Assembly: GCA_016793585.1 (NCBI GenBank)
Contig: JAEUJR010000975.1
Span: 1 to 15,931, forward strand
DNA from: Archangium sp.
GTDB lineage: Bacteria; Myxococcota; Myxococcia; Myxococcales; Myxococcaceae
Direction: 5' to 3'
Length of the DNA: 15,931 nt
A program made the translations under genes and the position numbers. This document shows, in pieces, positions 1-6,013 of this stretch (position 1 is the first letter of the stretch; each line of letters begins with the position of its first letter). The notes beneath the pieces were generated by a model, which saw only the letters and a list, made by a program, of their open reading frames with translations, was not told the DNA's origin and searched no databases.

Positions 1-623
1 GAGCCGAAGAGCTGTGGCGCGTGTTTCGCGGTCGCCTGCGTCGAGACGAGCAGCAGCTCGTCGAGCAGCTGCCGTGAGAGGCCTGAGACATCGCCCGCGT
101 CGTCGACCGCGCTCTCGGTGGAGCGCAGCAGCGAGGGCAGCAATCTCCACGCAGCACCATTCGTCGCCGCGCCCAGCAGGTGCCCGAGCTTCGACGGAGG
201 GAACTCCACCTTGGTGATGAGCTCCCACCCTGCCGAGCCGAGGCGAACGGCGTCACGCCAGAAGCTTGCGAAGGCGGCTCCGTGAAGGTGCCGCAGCTGC
301 GCGTCGTTCGCGGCGGAGTCGGTCGACAGCGTCAACGGCTGGCCGCGTTGCCAGACGGTGAGGTTCTTCGGCGCGACGGGCGCCGAGAACGAGACGCCGA
401 GCTCGTCGAGCACCAGGCCCAGCGGCATGTTCGGCTCGAGGCCGATGAGTGTGGTGGCGCCGGCGAGAAAGCGGAACTGCTTGATGGGAAACGCCGAGGC
501 GCAGCCACCGACGCGCGACTTCGCCTCGAGCAGCACGACGTCGTGGCCGGCCTGCTGCAGGTAGAGCGCAGCGACGAGGCCTCCAGCACCGGCACCGACG
601 ACGAGGGCAGAGGGCTTCGACAT
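1..623 (-). CDS. FAD-dependent oxidoreductase, CrtI/carotenoid isomerase-like (C-terminus outside window)
   Basis: Partial gene: 207 codons are open from the ATG at 623 to the window edge, and the C-terminus lies outside. The N-terminus is a classic dinucleotide-binding fold. The motif VVGAGAGGLVAALYL (residues 8-22) contains GxGxxG, and Glu33 at the end of the second strand should bind the ADP ribose of FAD. The stretch SRVGGCAS (36-43) followed by GATTLIGLEP is the pattern of phytoene desaturase, carotenoid isomerase and retinol saturase relatives, which desaturate or isomerise polyene substrates; the actual substrate cannot be told. A good ribosome site, GAGGG, sits 6 bases before the ATG. 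The gene lies 68 bases downstream of the padR-type gene on the same strand, so co-transcription and control by that repressor is a reasonable inference. The family call is firm, the substrate is open. Confidence 0.85.
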   Translation of the reverse strand, partial: MSKPSALVVGAGAGGLVAALYLQQAGHDVVLLEAKSRVGGCASAFPIKQFRFLAGATTLIGLEPNMPLGLVLDELGVSFSAPVAPKNLTVWQRGQPLTLSTDSAANDAQLRHLHGAAFASFWRDAVRLGSAGWELITKVEFPPSKLGHLLGAATNGAAWRLLPSLLRSTESAVDDAGDVSGLSRQLLDELLLVSTQATAKHAPQLFG

Positions 624-691
624 GCGGCGCCCTCGGTAACGGGCGCGGCCGCAGATTGCACAGCGTGCGCGTCACGATGCCGGAGAAGGCC

Positions 692-1318
692 TCACGGCTC
701 GTCTTCGTCCTCGGCGAGCAGCCGATAGAGCGAACGGCGGGCTTCCTTGAGAATCTTCCGCGCCTCGTTCATCTGCGCCGAGTTGCCGGCCTGCGCGACC
801 TGCATCGCAGCGAGCGTGACCTGCTTGATGAGCTGATGGAACTCGATCGTCGATTCGCGATCGGAGCCCAGCGCGGCGTCCCACGGAGCCGGCTCCTTCT
901 TCGTCGCCTCCGCCTCTTTCTTGCCCGCGTCGGTCAACGAGAAGACGCGACCGTTGGCGTCGGTGCTGACCTTCACCAGACCCTCGTCTTCGAGCTGCTG
1001 CAGCGCGGGGTACATCGAGCCGGGGCTGGGTCGCCAGGCGCCTTCGGAGCGGGTCTCGATCTCCTGCATGAGCTGGTAGCCGTTGCGCGACTGCTCGGCG
1101 AGGAGGACGAGAATCGCCGCGCGAACGTCACCGCGGCGGGCACGAGCTCCGCGACGGAAGAAGGCGTGAAACGGGTTGCCGCCGAAGGGGTTGCCGCCAC
1201 CGCCGAACGGACCACCGGGGTTGAAGGGGCCGCCGCGCTCTCCGCCGTGGCGACCGCCGCCGCGACCGCGACCCGCGAAGAACTGCTCGTGGTGACTTCC
1301 AGCATGAAAGGGATGCAT
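692..1318 (-). CDS. PadR-family transcriptional regulator with Gly/Phe/Pro-rich N-terminal extension
   Basis: A 208-residue protein. Residues 62-135 form the PadR winged helix: GDVRAAILVLLAE leads into NGYQLMQEIE, then SPGSMYPALQQLEDEGLV (98-115), the family's recognition-helix signature, and a wing around DANGRVFSLTDAGK. The C-terminal part (about 155-208) is predicted helical, as in PadR dimerisation regions. Residues 1-58 are unusual: low complexity, rich in Gly, Arg, His, Phe and Pro, with repeated GGPF and GGNPF units. The ATG at 1318 is chosen because GGAG lies 7 bases upstream. An in-frame ATG at 1429 would translate straight through the promoter and operator palindromes and is rejected. 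PadR proteins usually repress their own promoter and a linked gene in response to small molecules, so the downstream oxidoreductase is a candidate target. The ligand is unknown. Confidence 0.88.
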   Translation of the reverse strand: MHPFHAGSHHEQFFAGRGRGGGRHGGERGGPFNPGGPFGGGGNPFGGNPFHAFFRRGARARRGDVRAAILVLLAEQSRNGYQLMQEIETRSEGAWRPSPGSMYPALQQLEDEGLVKVSTDANGRVFSLTDAGKKEAEATKKEPAPWDAALGSDRESTIEFHQLIKQVTLAAMQVAQAGNSAQMNEARKILKEARRSLYRLLAEDEDEP

Positions 1319-1336
1319 GTCGTTGCTCCACTGTGA

Positions 1337-1366
1337 GTTGTATCTCGACCGTTCGAGATATCTCAA
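1337..1366 (-). promoter_or_regulatory. Putative promoter of the padR-type gene
   Basis: Read on the minus strand, TTGAGA (1366-1361) matches the -35 consensus at five of six bases. It is followed after 18 bases by TACAAC (1342-1337), a weak -10 (four of six). The start codon is about 18 bases further on. The segment is strikingly AT-rich for this genome and coincides with the palindromes described separately. Seen directly as sequence; promoter activity is inferred. Confidence 0.4.
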
Positions 1367-1378
1367 CGATATATCGTT
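1341..1378. promoter_or_regulatory. Nested operator-like palindromes upstream of the padR-type gene
   Basis: Three perfect dyads overlap or abut. TATCTCGA (1341-1348) pairs with TCGAGATA (1353-1360) across 4 bases. GAGATATCTC (1355-1364) is self-complementary. AACGATATATCGTT (1365-1378) is a perfect 14-base palindrome. They cover the spacer and -35 of the proposed promoter and touch its -10. PadR regulators bind AT-rich dyads as dimers and are commonly autoregulatory, so this is most simply a double or cooperative autorepression operator. The palindromes are certain; binding is inferred. Confidence 0.65.
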
Positions 1379-1382
1379 AAAC

Positions 1383-1401
1383 GGCGCGCGCAAGTCGCGC
1401 C
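1383..1401 (-). terminator. Possible weak terminator after the ATP-grasp gene
   Basis: GGCGCG (1383-1388) and CGCGCC (1396-1401) form a GC-rich 6-base-pair stem with a 7-base loop. On the minus strand it is followed by GTTTAA, only three T residues. It lies between the end of the ATP-grasp gene and the padR promoter, a sensible place for termination, but the T tract is too short for a confident call. Confidence 0.3.
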
Positions 1402-1440
1402 AGTTCGATTCGACGGGGTTCGTTCGCACGGCACGGCGCG

Positions 1441-1454
1441 CGGCTGATCAGCCG
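1441..1454. repeat. 14-base perfect palindrome CGGCTGATCAGCCG over the stop codon of the ATP-grasp gene
   Basis: The sequence is fully self-complementary, and its central TGATCA contains the TGA stop of the ATP-grasp gene (1450-1448). No T tract follows on either strand, so it does not look like a standard intrinsic terminator. The octamer CTGATCAG recurs at 2764-2771 and 10481-10488, both also at gene ends or between genes. Confidence 0.6.
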
Positions 1455-2695
1455 TAGCGCACCTGCACGCGCTCGATCATGCCCAGCAGCGCCTGCTTCA
1501 CGGCCTCGGTCGTGGGGGCCTTCACGATGGCGTAGCCCTCACCCTCGTAGCCGCTCGCGCGCGGCATGCCGACCTTCGGCGTGCGCATCTCGACCAGCGC
1601 GTCACCGGCGACCTCGACGGCCGCTTCGAGGCCCGCCACCGAGACGACGCGGTCTCCCCTGCCCTGCCCGCGGAAGAACGCGGCGCCGGCGGCCCAGCGG
1701 CGCGGCTTCGGCGTGAAGCGGTCGAAGGCGATGAGCTCGCACCAGTCGTCGACCAGGTTGGTGTCATGGGCGAGGCTCATGAGCGGCATGATGTGAACGC
1801 CCGGCGGGCGCGCGCCGACTTCACCGACGACCAGCTGCTCGTCGTCGGTGAGGAACCACTCCATGTGCGTGAGCGCGGTCGAGGCCTCTTTCGACGAGCC
1901 CGCGAAGAGCGCCTGCAGCGCCGCTTCGTTGACGGGGTGGAACTTCGACCACGGCTCGCCGTCGGCCTCTTTCGGCAGCAGCACGCAGTACTGCATCCAC
2001 TGGTGCTCGAGGGCCTCGAGGGGCGTGGGGAAATACCGGGTGCCCGAGCGCCACACCGTCTTGCCACCGATGGAGACCGTCTCGCACGTGTGCTCTCGGC
2101 CTCGCACGAACTGCTCGACCTGCACGGGCGCGAGCTTCGAGGGGACGAGGCCCATCTGCGGCAGCGCGTCGACGTCGTCCATCGTCTCGAGGCGATAGGT
2201 GCTGCGGCTGCCGAGCCCGGCCGGCGGTTTCGCGATGAGGGGAAACCCGAGGCGGCGAGAGAGTGCGCGCACGTCGTCGAGCGAGGTCGCGAGGTCACTC
2301 TTCGCGACGGGCACGCCGGCCTCACGAAGCACGCGCTTCATCTCGTCTTTGTCGCGGAAGCGCTTGGCGTGCGTGAGCCGCATGCCGGGAATGCCGGTGA
2401 ACTCGCGCGCCTGCGCCAGGGGCAACTGCAGCTGCTCGAGCGCGCCGGTGATGCGGTCGATGGGGCCGACGTGTTTGGCGAGGTGACGGCACGCCTCGGC
2501 GAGCTGGAAGCCATCCATCGGGTTGGGCACCTGAAAGTGCCCGCCCTGCAGTCGGGGCTTGAGCGCTCCGGGAATCGCCGACGACGGGTCCTCCGAGATG
2601 ACCGAGACCGTGAGGCCGTCGAGCTTCGCGAAGCCCGCGAGGTAGCGGTTGGTGTTCTCGAGGAACTTCGGCGCGACGAAGACGAGGTGACGCAT
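1448..2695 (-). CDS. ATP-grasp domain protein, carboxylate-amine/thiol ligase type, substrate unknown
   Basis: A 415-residue cytoplasmic protein. ATP-grasp enzymes join a carboxylate to an amine or thiol through an acyl-phosphate. The N-terminal preATP-grasp domain begins with a beta strand (HLVFVAPKF). The central lid region has GFPLIAKPPAGLGSRS (150-165), where Lys156 is the expected ATP-contacting lysine and the Gly-rich loop follows. VEQFVRGREHTCE (193-205) supplies the second nucleotide-binding strand. EWFLTDDEQLVVGEVGARPPG (about 279-299) carries the two acidic Mg-binding positions (Glu279, Glu292) and Arg296, in the same order as in biotin carboxylase and PurK-type enzymes. Nothing identifies the substrate. 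The gene has no convincing ribosome site before the ATG at 2695, but a strongly structured leader lies upstream. Its neighbours rlmN and padR suggest no pathway. Confidence 0.85.
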   Translation of the reverse strand: MRHLVFVAPKFLENTNRYLAGFAKLDGLTVSVISEDPSSAIPGALKPRLQGGHFQVPNPMDGFQLAEACRHLAKHVGPIDRITGALEQLQLPLAQAREFTGIPGMRLTHAKRFRDKDEMKRVLREAGVPVAKSDLATSLDDVRALSRRLGFPLIAKPPAGLGSRSTYRLETMDDVDALPQMGLVPSKLAPVQVEQFVRGREHTCETVSIGGKTVWRSGTRYFPTPLEALEHQWMQYCVLLPKEADGEPWSKFHPVNEAALQALFAGSSKEASTALTHMEWFLTDDEQLVVGEVGARPPGVHIMPLMSLAHDTNLVDDWCELIAFDRFTPKPRRWAAGAAFFRGQGRGDRVVSVAGLEAAVEVAGDALVEMRTPKVGMPRASGYEGEGYAIVKAPTTEAVKQALLGMIERVQVRYG

Positions 2696-2713
2696 GCGTG
2701 CACTTTCGCCGAG

Positions 2714-2755
2714 TGCGTCTGCGAGGTCACGACCTTCAGCCGCGCAGCAGACGCA
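2714..2755 (-). promoter_or_regulatory. Nested stem-loop in the leader of the ATP-grasp gene
   Basis: TGCGTCTGC (2714-2722) and GCAGACGCA (2747-2755) form a perfect 9-base-pair stem. Its 24-base loop holds a second hairpin, AGGTC/GACCT (2724-2728 and 2731-2735). The structure ends 18 bases before the ATP-grasp start codon. It could be a leader RNA structure or a DNA operator. No match to a known riboswitch was recognised. Confidence 0.45.
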
Positions 2756-2760
2756 GCCCT

Positions 2761-2774
2761 GGACTGATCAGGCC
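2761..2774. repeat. Imperfect palindrome with CTGATCAG core between rlmN and the ATP-grasp gene
   Basis: GGACTGATCAGGCC matches its own reverse complement at 12 of 14 positions and has the core CTGATCAG (2764-2771), which also occurs at two gene ends in this window. It sits in the 178-base gap between the two minus-strand genes, just upstream of the nested stem-loop. Confidence 0.5.
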
Positions 2775-2797
2775 CGTCAGCACCCGGCCGTCATCAG

Positions 2798-2822
2798 GTT
2801 CACGCCGAGCCTCGCCGTGAAC
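2798..2822. repeat. 25-base near-perfect inverted repeat between rlmN and the ATP-grasp gene
   Basis: Arms GTTCACG (2798-2804) and CGTGAAC (2816-2822) pair exactly. Inside them CGAG (2806-2809) pairs with CTCG (2811-2814), leaving one C/C mismatch and one central base. It starts 51 bases downstream of the rlmN stop. There is no T tract, so it may be a dimeric operator for the ATP-grasp gene or a weak rho-independent-like stem. Confidence 0.5.
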
Positions 2823-2873
2823 GCGGCCTCGAGGAATGCTCGGGAGCACGTGTTCGCTCCGCTCGAGCCTCAA

Positions 2874-3965
2874 TCACGCCGACTGGGGAACGAAGCCGGG
2901 CTGCCCTTCTTGCGCGAGCACGAGCTGGCCACACGCTGCGGCGATTTCACGCCCACGCGGCCAGCGCACCAGACACAGCTGGCCCTGCTTCACCACGCGC
3001 TCATGAAAACGCTGCACGCGCTCGAGCGACGGCGTCTCGAGGCCGGTGCCCGGGTACGGGTTGTACGGAATCAGATTGACCCGCGCGGGCAGCCCACGGA
3101 GCAACTCCACCAACCGGTCTGCGTCGGCGTCGGTGTCGTTCACGTCTTTGAACAGCACGTACTCGACGAAGGTGTCGCGATCGGGGTCGACCTTCGCGGC
3201 GTCGCGCAGGGCGCCGAGCAGCGCCTCGATGGGCCACGTCTTGTTCTGCGGCATCACCCGCGTACGCACCTCGTCGGTGGTGGCGTTGAGCGAGAGCGCG
3301 AGCGAGGCCTTCGACTCCTTGAGGAACCGCACCATGCCGGGCAGCACGCCCGAGGTGCTCACGGTCACGCTCTGGTGGCGCAGCTGGGGAAACGGGCTCT
3401 GCGTGAGCAGCTCGACCGCGCGCAGCACCTCGTCGAGGTTGTCCATCGGCTCGCCCATGCCCATGAAGACGACGTTGCGCGCGGGCACGTCGGCCGGCGC
3501 CTCGAAGCGCGCGAGCAGGTACTGCGCCACCATCTCCTCGGCCTTGAGCTGGCGAAGGAAGCCGAGCTCTTTCGTCGCGCAGAAGACGCACTTGCGGGTG
3601 CAGCCGGCCTGGCTCGAGATGCAGATGGTGCTGCGCCCCTTCGCGGGGATGCGCACCGTCTCGACGTTCGCACCGTCGACCTCGATGGCGTACTTCGTGG
3701 TGCCGTCGGCCGAGAGCGAGCGCTCCTTCACCGTGAGCCGCGTGACGCCGTGCTGCTCGCGAAACGTCTTCCACACGCGGTGACTCACGCCGGGCACCGT
3801 TTCGGGCAGCTCGGCCGGCAGCGCCGACAACGAGCCGAACCACTTGAGCAGCTCGAGCGCGCGCTGACGGCTCTTCAGCTCGGTGGTGAGCTCGGACAGT
3901 GTCAGGCCTGGCAGGTCGCGCGTCACGCCGGTGGGCACCTCGCAGAGACGAGGCGCGGCTGTCAA
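2874..3965 (-). CDS. rlmN: 23S rRNA (adenine-2503-C2)-methyltransferase RlmN
   Basis: A radical-SAM enzyme that methylates C2 of A2503 in 23S rRNA, and in several bacteria A37 of tRNAs. The cluster motif is CTRKCVFC, with Cys122, Cys126 and Cys129 in the CX3CX2C spacing of the family. The two extra cysteines of the methyl-transfer mechanism are present: Cys115 in TICISSQAGC and Cys345 in AAACGQL near the C-terminus. GMGEPMDNLDEV is the SAM-binding motif of the group. Length (363 residues) is normal. The start shown is a TTG 13 bases after the stop of the lipoprotein gene. A GTG at 3926, with GAGGTG 9 bases before it, would give a 350-residue protein and is a serious alternative. The tight spacing suggests co-transcription with the two envelope genes upstream. 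Confidence 0.95.
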   Translation of the reverse strand: MTAAPRLCEVPTGVTRDLPGLTLSELTTELKSRQRALELLKWFGSLSALPAELPETVPGVSHRVWKTFREQHGVTRLTVKERSLSADGTTKYAIEVDGANVETVRIPAKGRSTICISSQAGCTRKCVFCATKELGFLRQLKAEEMVAQYLLARFEAPADVPARNVVFMGMGEPMDNLDEVLRAVELLTQSPFPQLRHQSVTVSTSGVLPGMVRFLKESKASLALSLNATTDEVRTRVMPQNKTWPIEALLGALRDAAKVDPDRDTFVEYVLFKDVNDTDADADRLVELLRGLPARVNLIPYNPYPGTGLETPSLERVQRFHERVVKQGQLCLVRWPRGREIAAACGQLVLAQEGQPGFVPQSA

Positions 3966-3978
3966 ACCCGACCAGCCC

Positions 3979-5187
3979 TCACCACTTGTTGAGCCAGGGC
4001 GAGGTCATCACCTCGAGGGGCAGCGTGCGGCCCGCGCGTGGCGTGAGAATCATCGCGCTCGAGCTGCGGCAGCCGCACGACACGAGCCGGCCATCGGGCA
4101 TCGCGGTGAGGCCCACGTGCGAGAGCGGGCCGAAGAGGCCGGCGTCGAGGGCGCTCGAGGGCAGCTGCTGCCAGGTGACGGCGCCGCGGCGATCGATGAC
4201 GGCGACCTGCGCAGAGCCGCCGTCGACGTCGAGGCCGTACGCGTAGCCGTTGGTCGACCAGGTGGCCGAGAAGAGCGAGGTGCGGCTGAGCGTGGGCAGG
4301 CTCGTCGGCACGCCGCCATCGGCCGGCACCCGCACGAAGACGCCACCCGAGACCGCGGGCGTGAGCAACGCCTCGCCCGACTCGAGCAGCAGGCCGCCCG
4401 CGAGGCCCGTGAAGCGCCCACGCGGCGTGACGCGATCGAGCCCGGTGGAGCCCCGCAGCGTCACCTCGACCAGCTGCGACGCCGAGCGCGGCACGAAGAC
4501 GACCTTGCCCGACGGCATCAGCAGCGCCCCGGCGAAGTCGACGCCTGCGTCTTCGCCTGTCAGCGCCGTCGCACCGCCATCGACGCGGAAGACGACGGCG
4601 TTGCCGCGCCCGGGAGCGACGAGCACGCCCTCGAGGGTGCGAACGAGGCCCGTCAACGGCGCGCTGCCGGCCACCAGCGGCACGAGGTCGAAGCCACGCG
4701 CGCTCCCGGGAACGGGCTCGGTGATGGCCAGCCACTCGGCCCCGCTCGTGGGCGCCGCGAAGACCCTGCCGTTCTCGAGCAGCACGCCACCACCCCACTG
4801 GCCCCCGTCGCCGCGCGTGACGGACAGAACGTTGGCGCCGCCGTCTGGGAGCACCTCGAGCGCCGGCAGGACGTCGACCGGAGCGCAGATGACCGACCCG
4901 GCCGTGGTGAGCACCCCCGCCACGAAGCCACACTCGTCGTCGCGGGTGCGGAACGGCCCCGTGCGGTTGCTCACGAAGCTGACGTCGAACGACGAATCGC
5001 CGCCGTCGAGCCCGTCGAAGAGAAAGGCCGCGACCTCTTCCCAGCGCTTGAGCTCGAGGCCACCGTCGAAGCCCGCGTCGACGTCGTCGAGCTGACAGTT
5101 CCCCGCGAGAATGCACTGCGAGCGGAAGTCGTCGCGGCTCCAGCAGCCGGCCAGCAGCAGCACCGTCACCAGCGAGAGCGCGCGCAT
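3979..5187 (-). CDS. Putative seven-repeat beta-propeller-like lipoprotein
   Basis: A 402-residue exported protein of unknown function. MRALSLVTVLLLAGC is a short lipoprotein signal with lipobox LAGC (Cys15). The body repeats a unit of the form hydrophobic-hydrophobic-x-x-x-Gly-x-hydrophobic-hydrophobic-x-x-Pro. Examples are GVLLENGRVFAAP, GALLMPSGKVVFVP and GGLLLESGEALLTP, with unit starts near residues 91, 133, 180, 220, 264, 307 and 360. Seven units about 45 residues apart suggest a seven-bladed propeller; this is inferred. DGG clusters (for example VDAGFDGG, PDGG, VDGG) are common in myxobacterial lipoproteins. The ATG at 5187 is chosen because the signal peptide starts there and it overlaps the stop of the preceding gene as TGATG. 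The 108-residue upstream extension is out-of-frame shadow of that gene. Confidence 0.75.
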   Translation of the reverse strand: MRALSLVTVLLLAGCWSRDDFRSQCILAGNCQLDDVDAGFDGGLELKRWEEVAAFLFDGLDGGDSSFDVSFVSNRTGPFRTRDDECGFVAGVLTTAGSVICAPVDVLPALEVLPDGGANVLSVTRGDGGQWGGGVLLENGRVFAAPTSGAEWLAITEPVPGSARGFDLVPLVAGSAPLTGLVRTLEGVLVAPGRGNAVVFRVDGGATALTGEDAGVDFAGALLMPSGKVVFVPRSASQLVEVTLRGSTGLDRVTPRGRFTGLAGGLLLESGEALLTPAVSGGVFVRVPADGGVPTSLPTLSRTSLFSATWSTNGYAYGLDVDGGSAQVAVIDRRGAVTWQQLPSSALDAGLFGPLSHVGLTAMPDGRLVSCGCRSSSAMILTPRAGRTLPLEVMTSPWLNKW

Positions 5188-5975
5188 CAGAAGGTGCCTC
5201 CGAGGGCGAAGGCCGCTCCACCCCCGTGCGGCGCGACGACCACCGAGACCGGCAGCGACGGCACCAGCGCGTTCCACACGACGCCGCCCGCGATGAGCAC
5301 CACGCCTGCCCCCGCGACGACCATGCCGACGAGGCGCTGGGTCGAGAGCTGCGCGAACTTCGCGTCGATGTTGCCGAGCCCCCTGATGCTGCTCACCGGC
5401 ACCGAGCCTGCGCCCGTGTACGAGGCATGCTGCAGCTCGGCCTGGGCCCAGAGCGTGCCACCGACGCCAGCCGCCACCGTGCCCGCGAGCAACGGCACCC
5501 ACAGTCGCCACGCGAACGGCGTCTTCGGCTCGAGCTGCTTCGCCAGCGAATCACCGGCGGCCTCCATCAGCTCGCCCAGGCCCTTGAGGCCGACGATGCG
5601 CCGCGTGTCGCGCGCCACCACGAGCCCGTCGCGCTGCCGCAAGATGCGCAGGTCGATGTCGAAGCGGTCTTCGAGCTTCGAGACGCGGCCGGTGAGCATC
5701 AGGGGAACACCGAGCGCCGAGCCGATCTCCGAGCTGCACGCCGACTCGTCGGCGCAGCCGAGCAGTTGCCGCTGACGGTCGAGCCCGAGCAGCGCGGCGA
5801 TGTCGGCGGCGGTCGTCACCTTGAAACCGAGGTCGCCGAGGCGGTTGGCCAGGCGGTCTTCCGCGTACCCGCCGAGCTCGGGCGGCACGTCGACCAGCTG
5901 CAACGGGGTGATGGCGATGCCCAACGGGTCTGGCGTCGCGGCCGTCGCGATCTGGAGCATCAGACAGAGGACCAT
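5187..5975 (-). CDS. Envelope protein with TolB/CsgG-like N-terminal domain and two transmembrane helices
   Basis: A 262-residue protein not matched to a named family. A short hydrophobic start (1-13) may be a signal or anchor. Residues 18-128 read like the small alpha/beta domain seen in TolB-N/CsgG/FlgO-type proteins of Myxococcota: GIAITPLQL, then EDRLANRLGDLGFKV, a Cys-x5-Cys pair (Cys74, Cys80), EIGSALGVPLMLTGRV and a strand FDIDLRIL. Two membrane helices follow at about 157-178 and 215-238, separated by roughly 35 residues, and the protein ends in a strand-like tail AFALGGTF. The ATG at 5975 is fixed by an in-frame TAG just upstream; no ribosome site is evident. Its stop overlaps the start of the propeller-like lipoprotein gene, implying coupled translation and a shared envelope role. 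Confidence 0.7.
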   Translation of the reverse strand: MVLCLMLQIATAATPDPLGIAITPLQLVDVPPELGGYAEDRLANRLGDLGFKVTTAADIAALLGLDRQRQLLGCADESACSSEIGSALGVPLMLTGRVSKLEDRFDIDLRILRQRDGLVVARDTRRIVGLKGLGELMEAAGDSLAKQLEPKTPFAWRLWVPLLAGTVAAGVGGTLWAQAELQHASYTGAGSVPVSSIRGLGNIDAKFAQLSTQRLVGMVVAGAGVVLIAGGVVWNALVPSLPVSVVVAPHGGGAAFALGGTF

Positions 5976-6013
5976 CGGGGAAGGTGCCGTCTACACCACT
6001 TTGGTTACACGTC

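Noticed and set aside
1319..1429. Upstream extension of the PadR frame to an ATG at 1429
   Set aside because: It would be translated through the promoter and operator palindromes, and a good ribosome site precedes the ATG at 1318.
1766..3992. Two long plus-strand open frames (333 and 432 codons) opposite the ATP-grasp gene and rlmN
   Set aside because: Both are shadows of clearly assigned minus-strand genes, and neither encodes a recognisable motif.
5188..5511. Upstream extension of the propeller-like lipoprotein frame
   Set aside because: It is Arg/Gly-rich frame-shadow of the overlapping envelope gene, and a perfect lipoprotein signal starts at 5187.
3883..5775. 630-codon plus-strand open frame
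   Set aside because: It is antisense to the rlmN start, the lipoprotein gene and much of the envelope-protein gene, and has no recognisable motif or coding-type composition.
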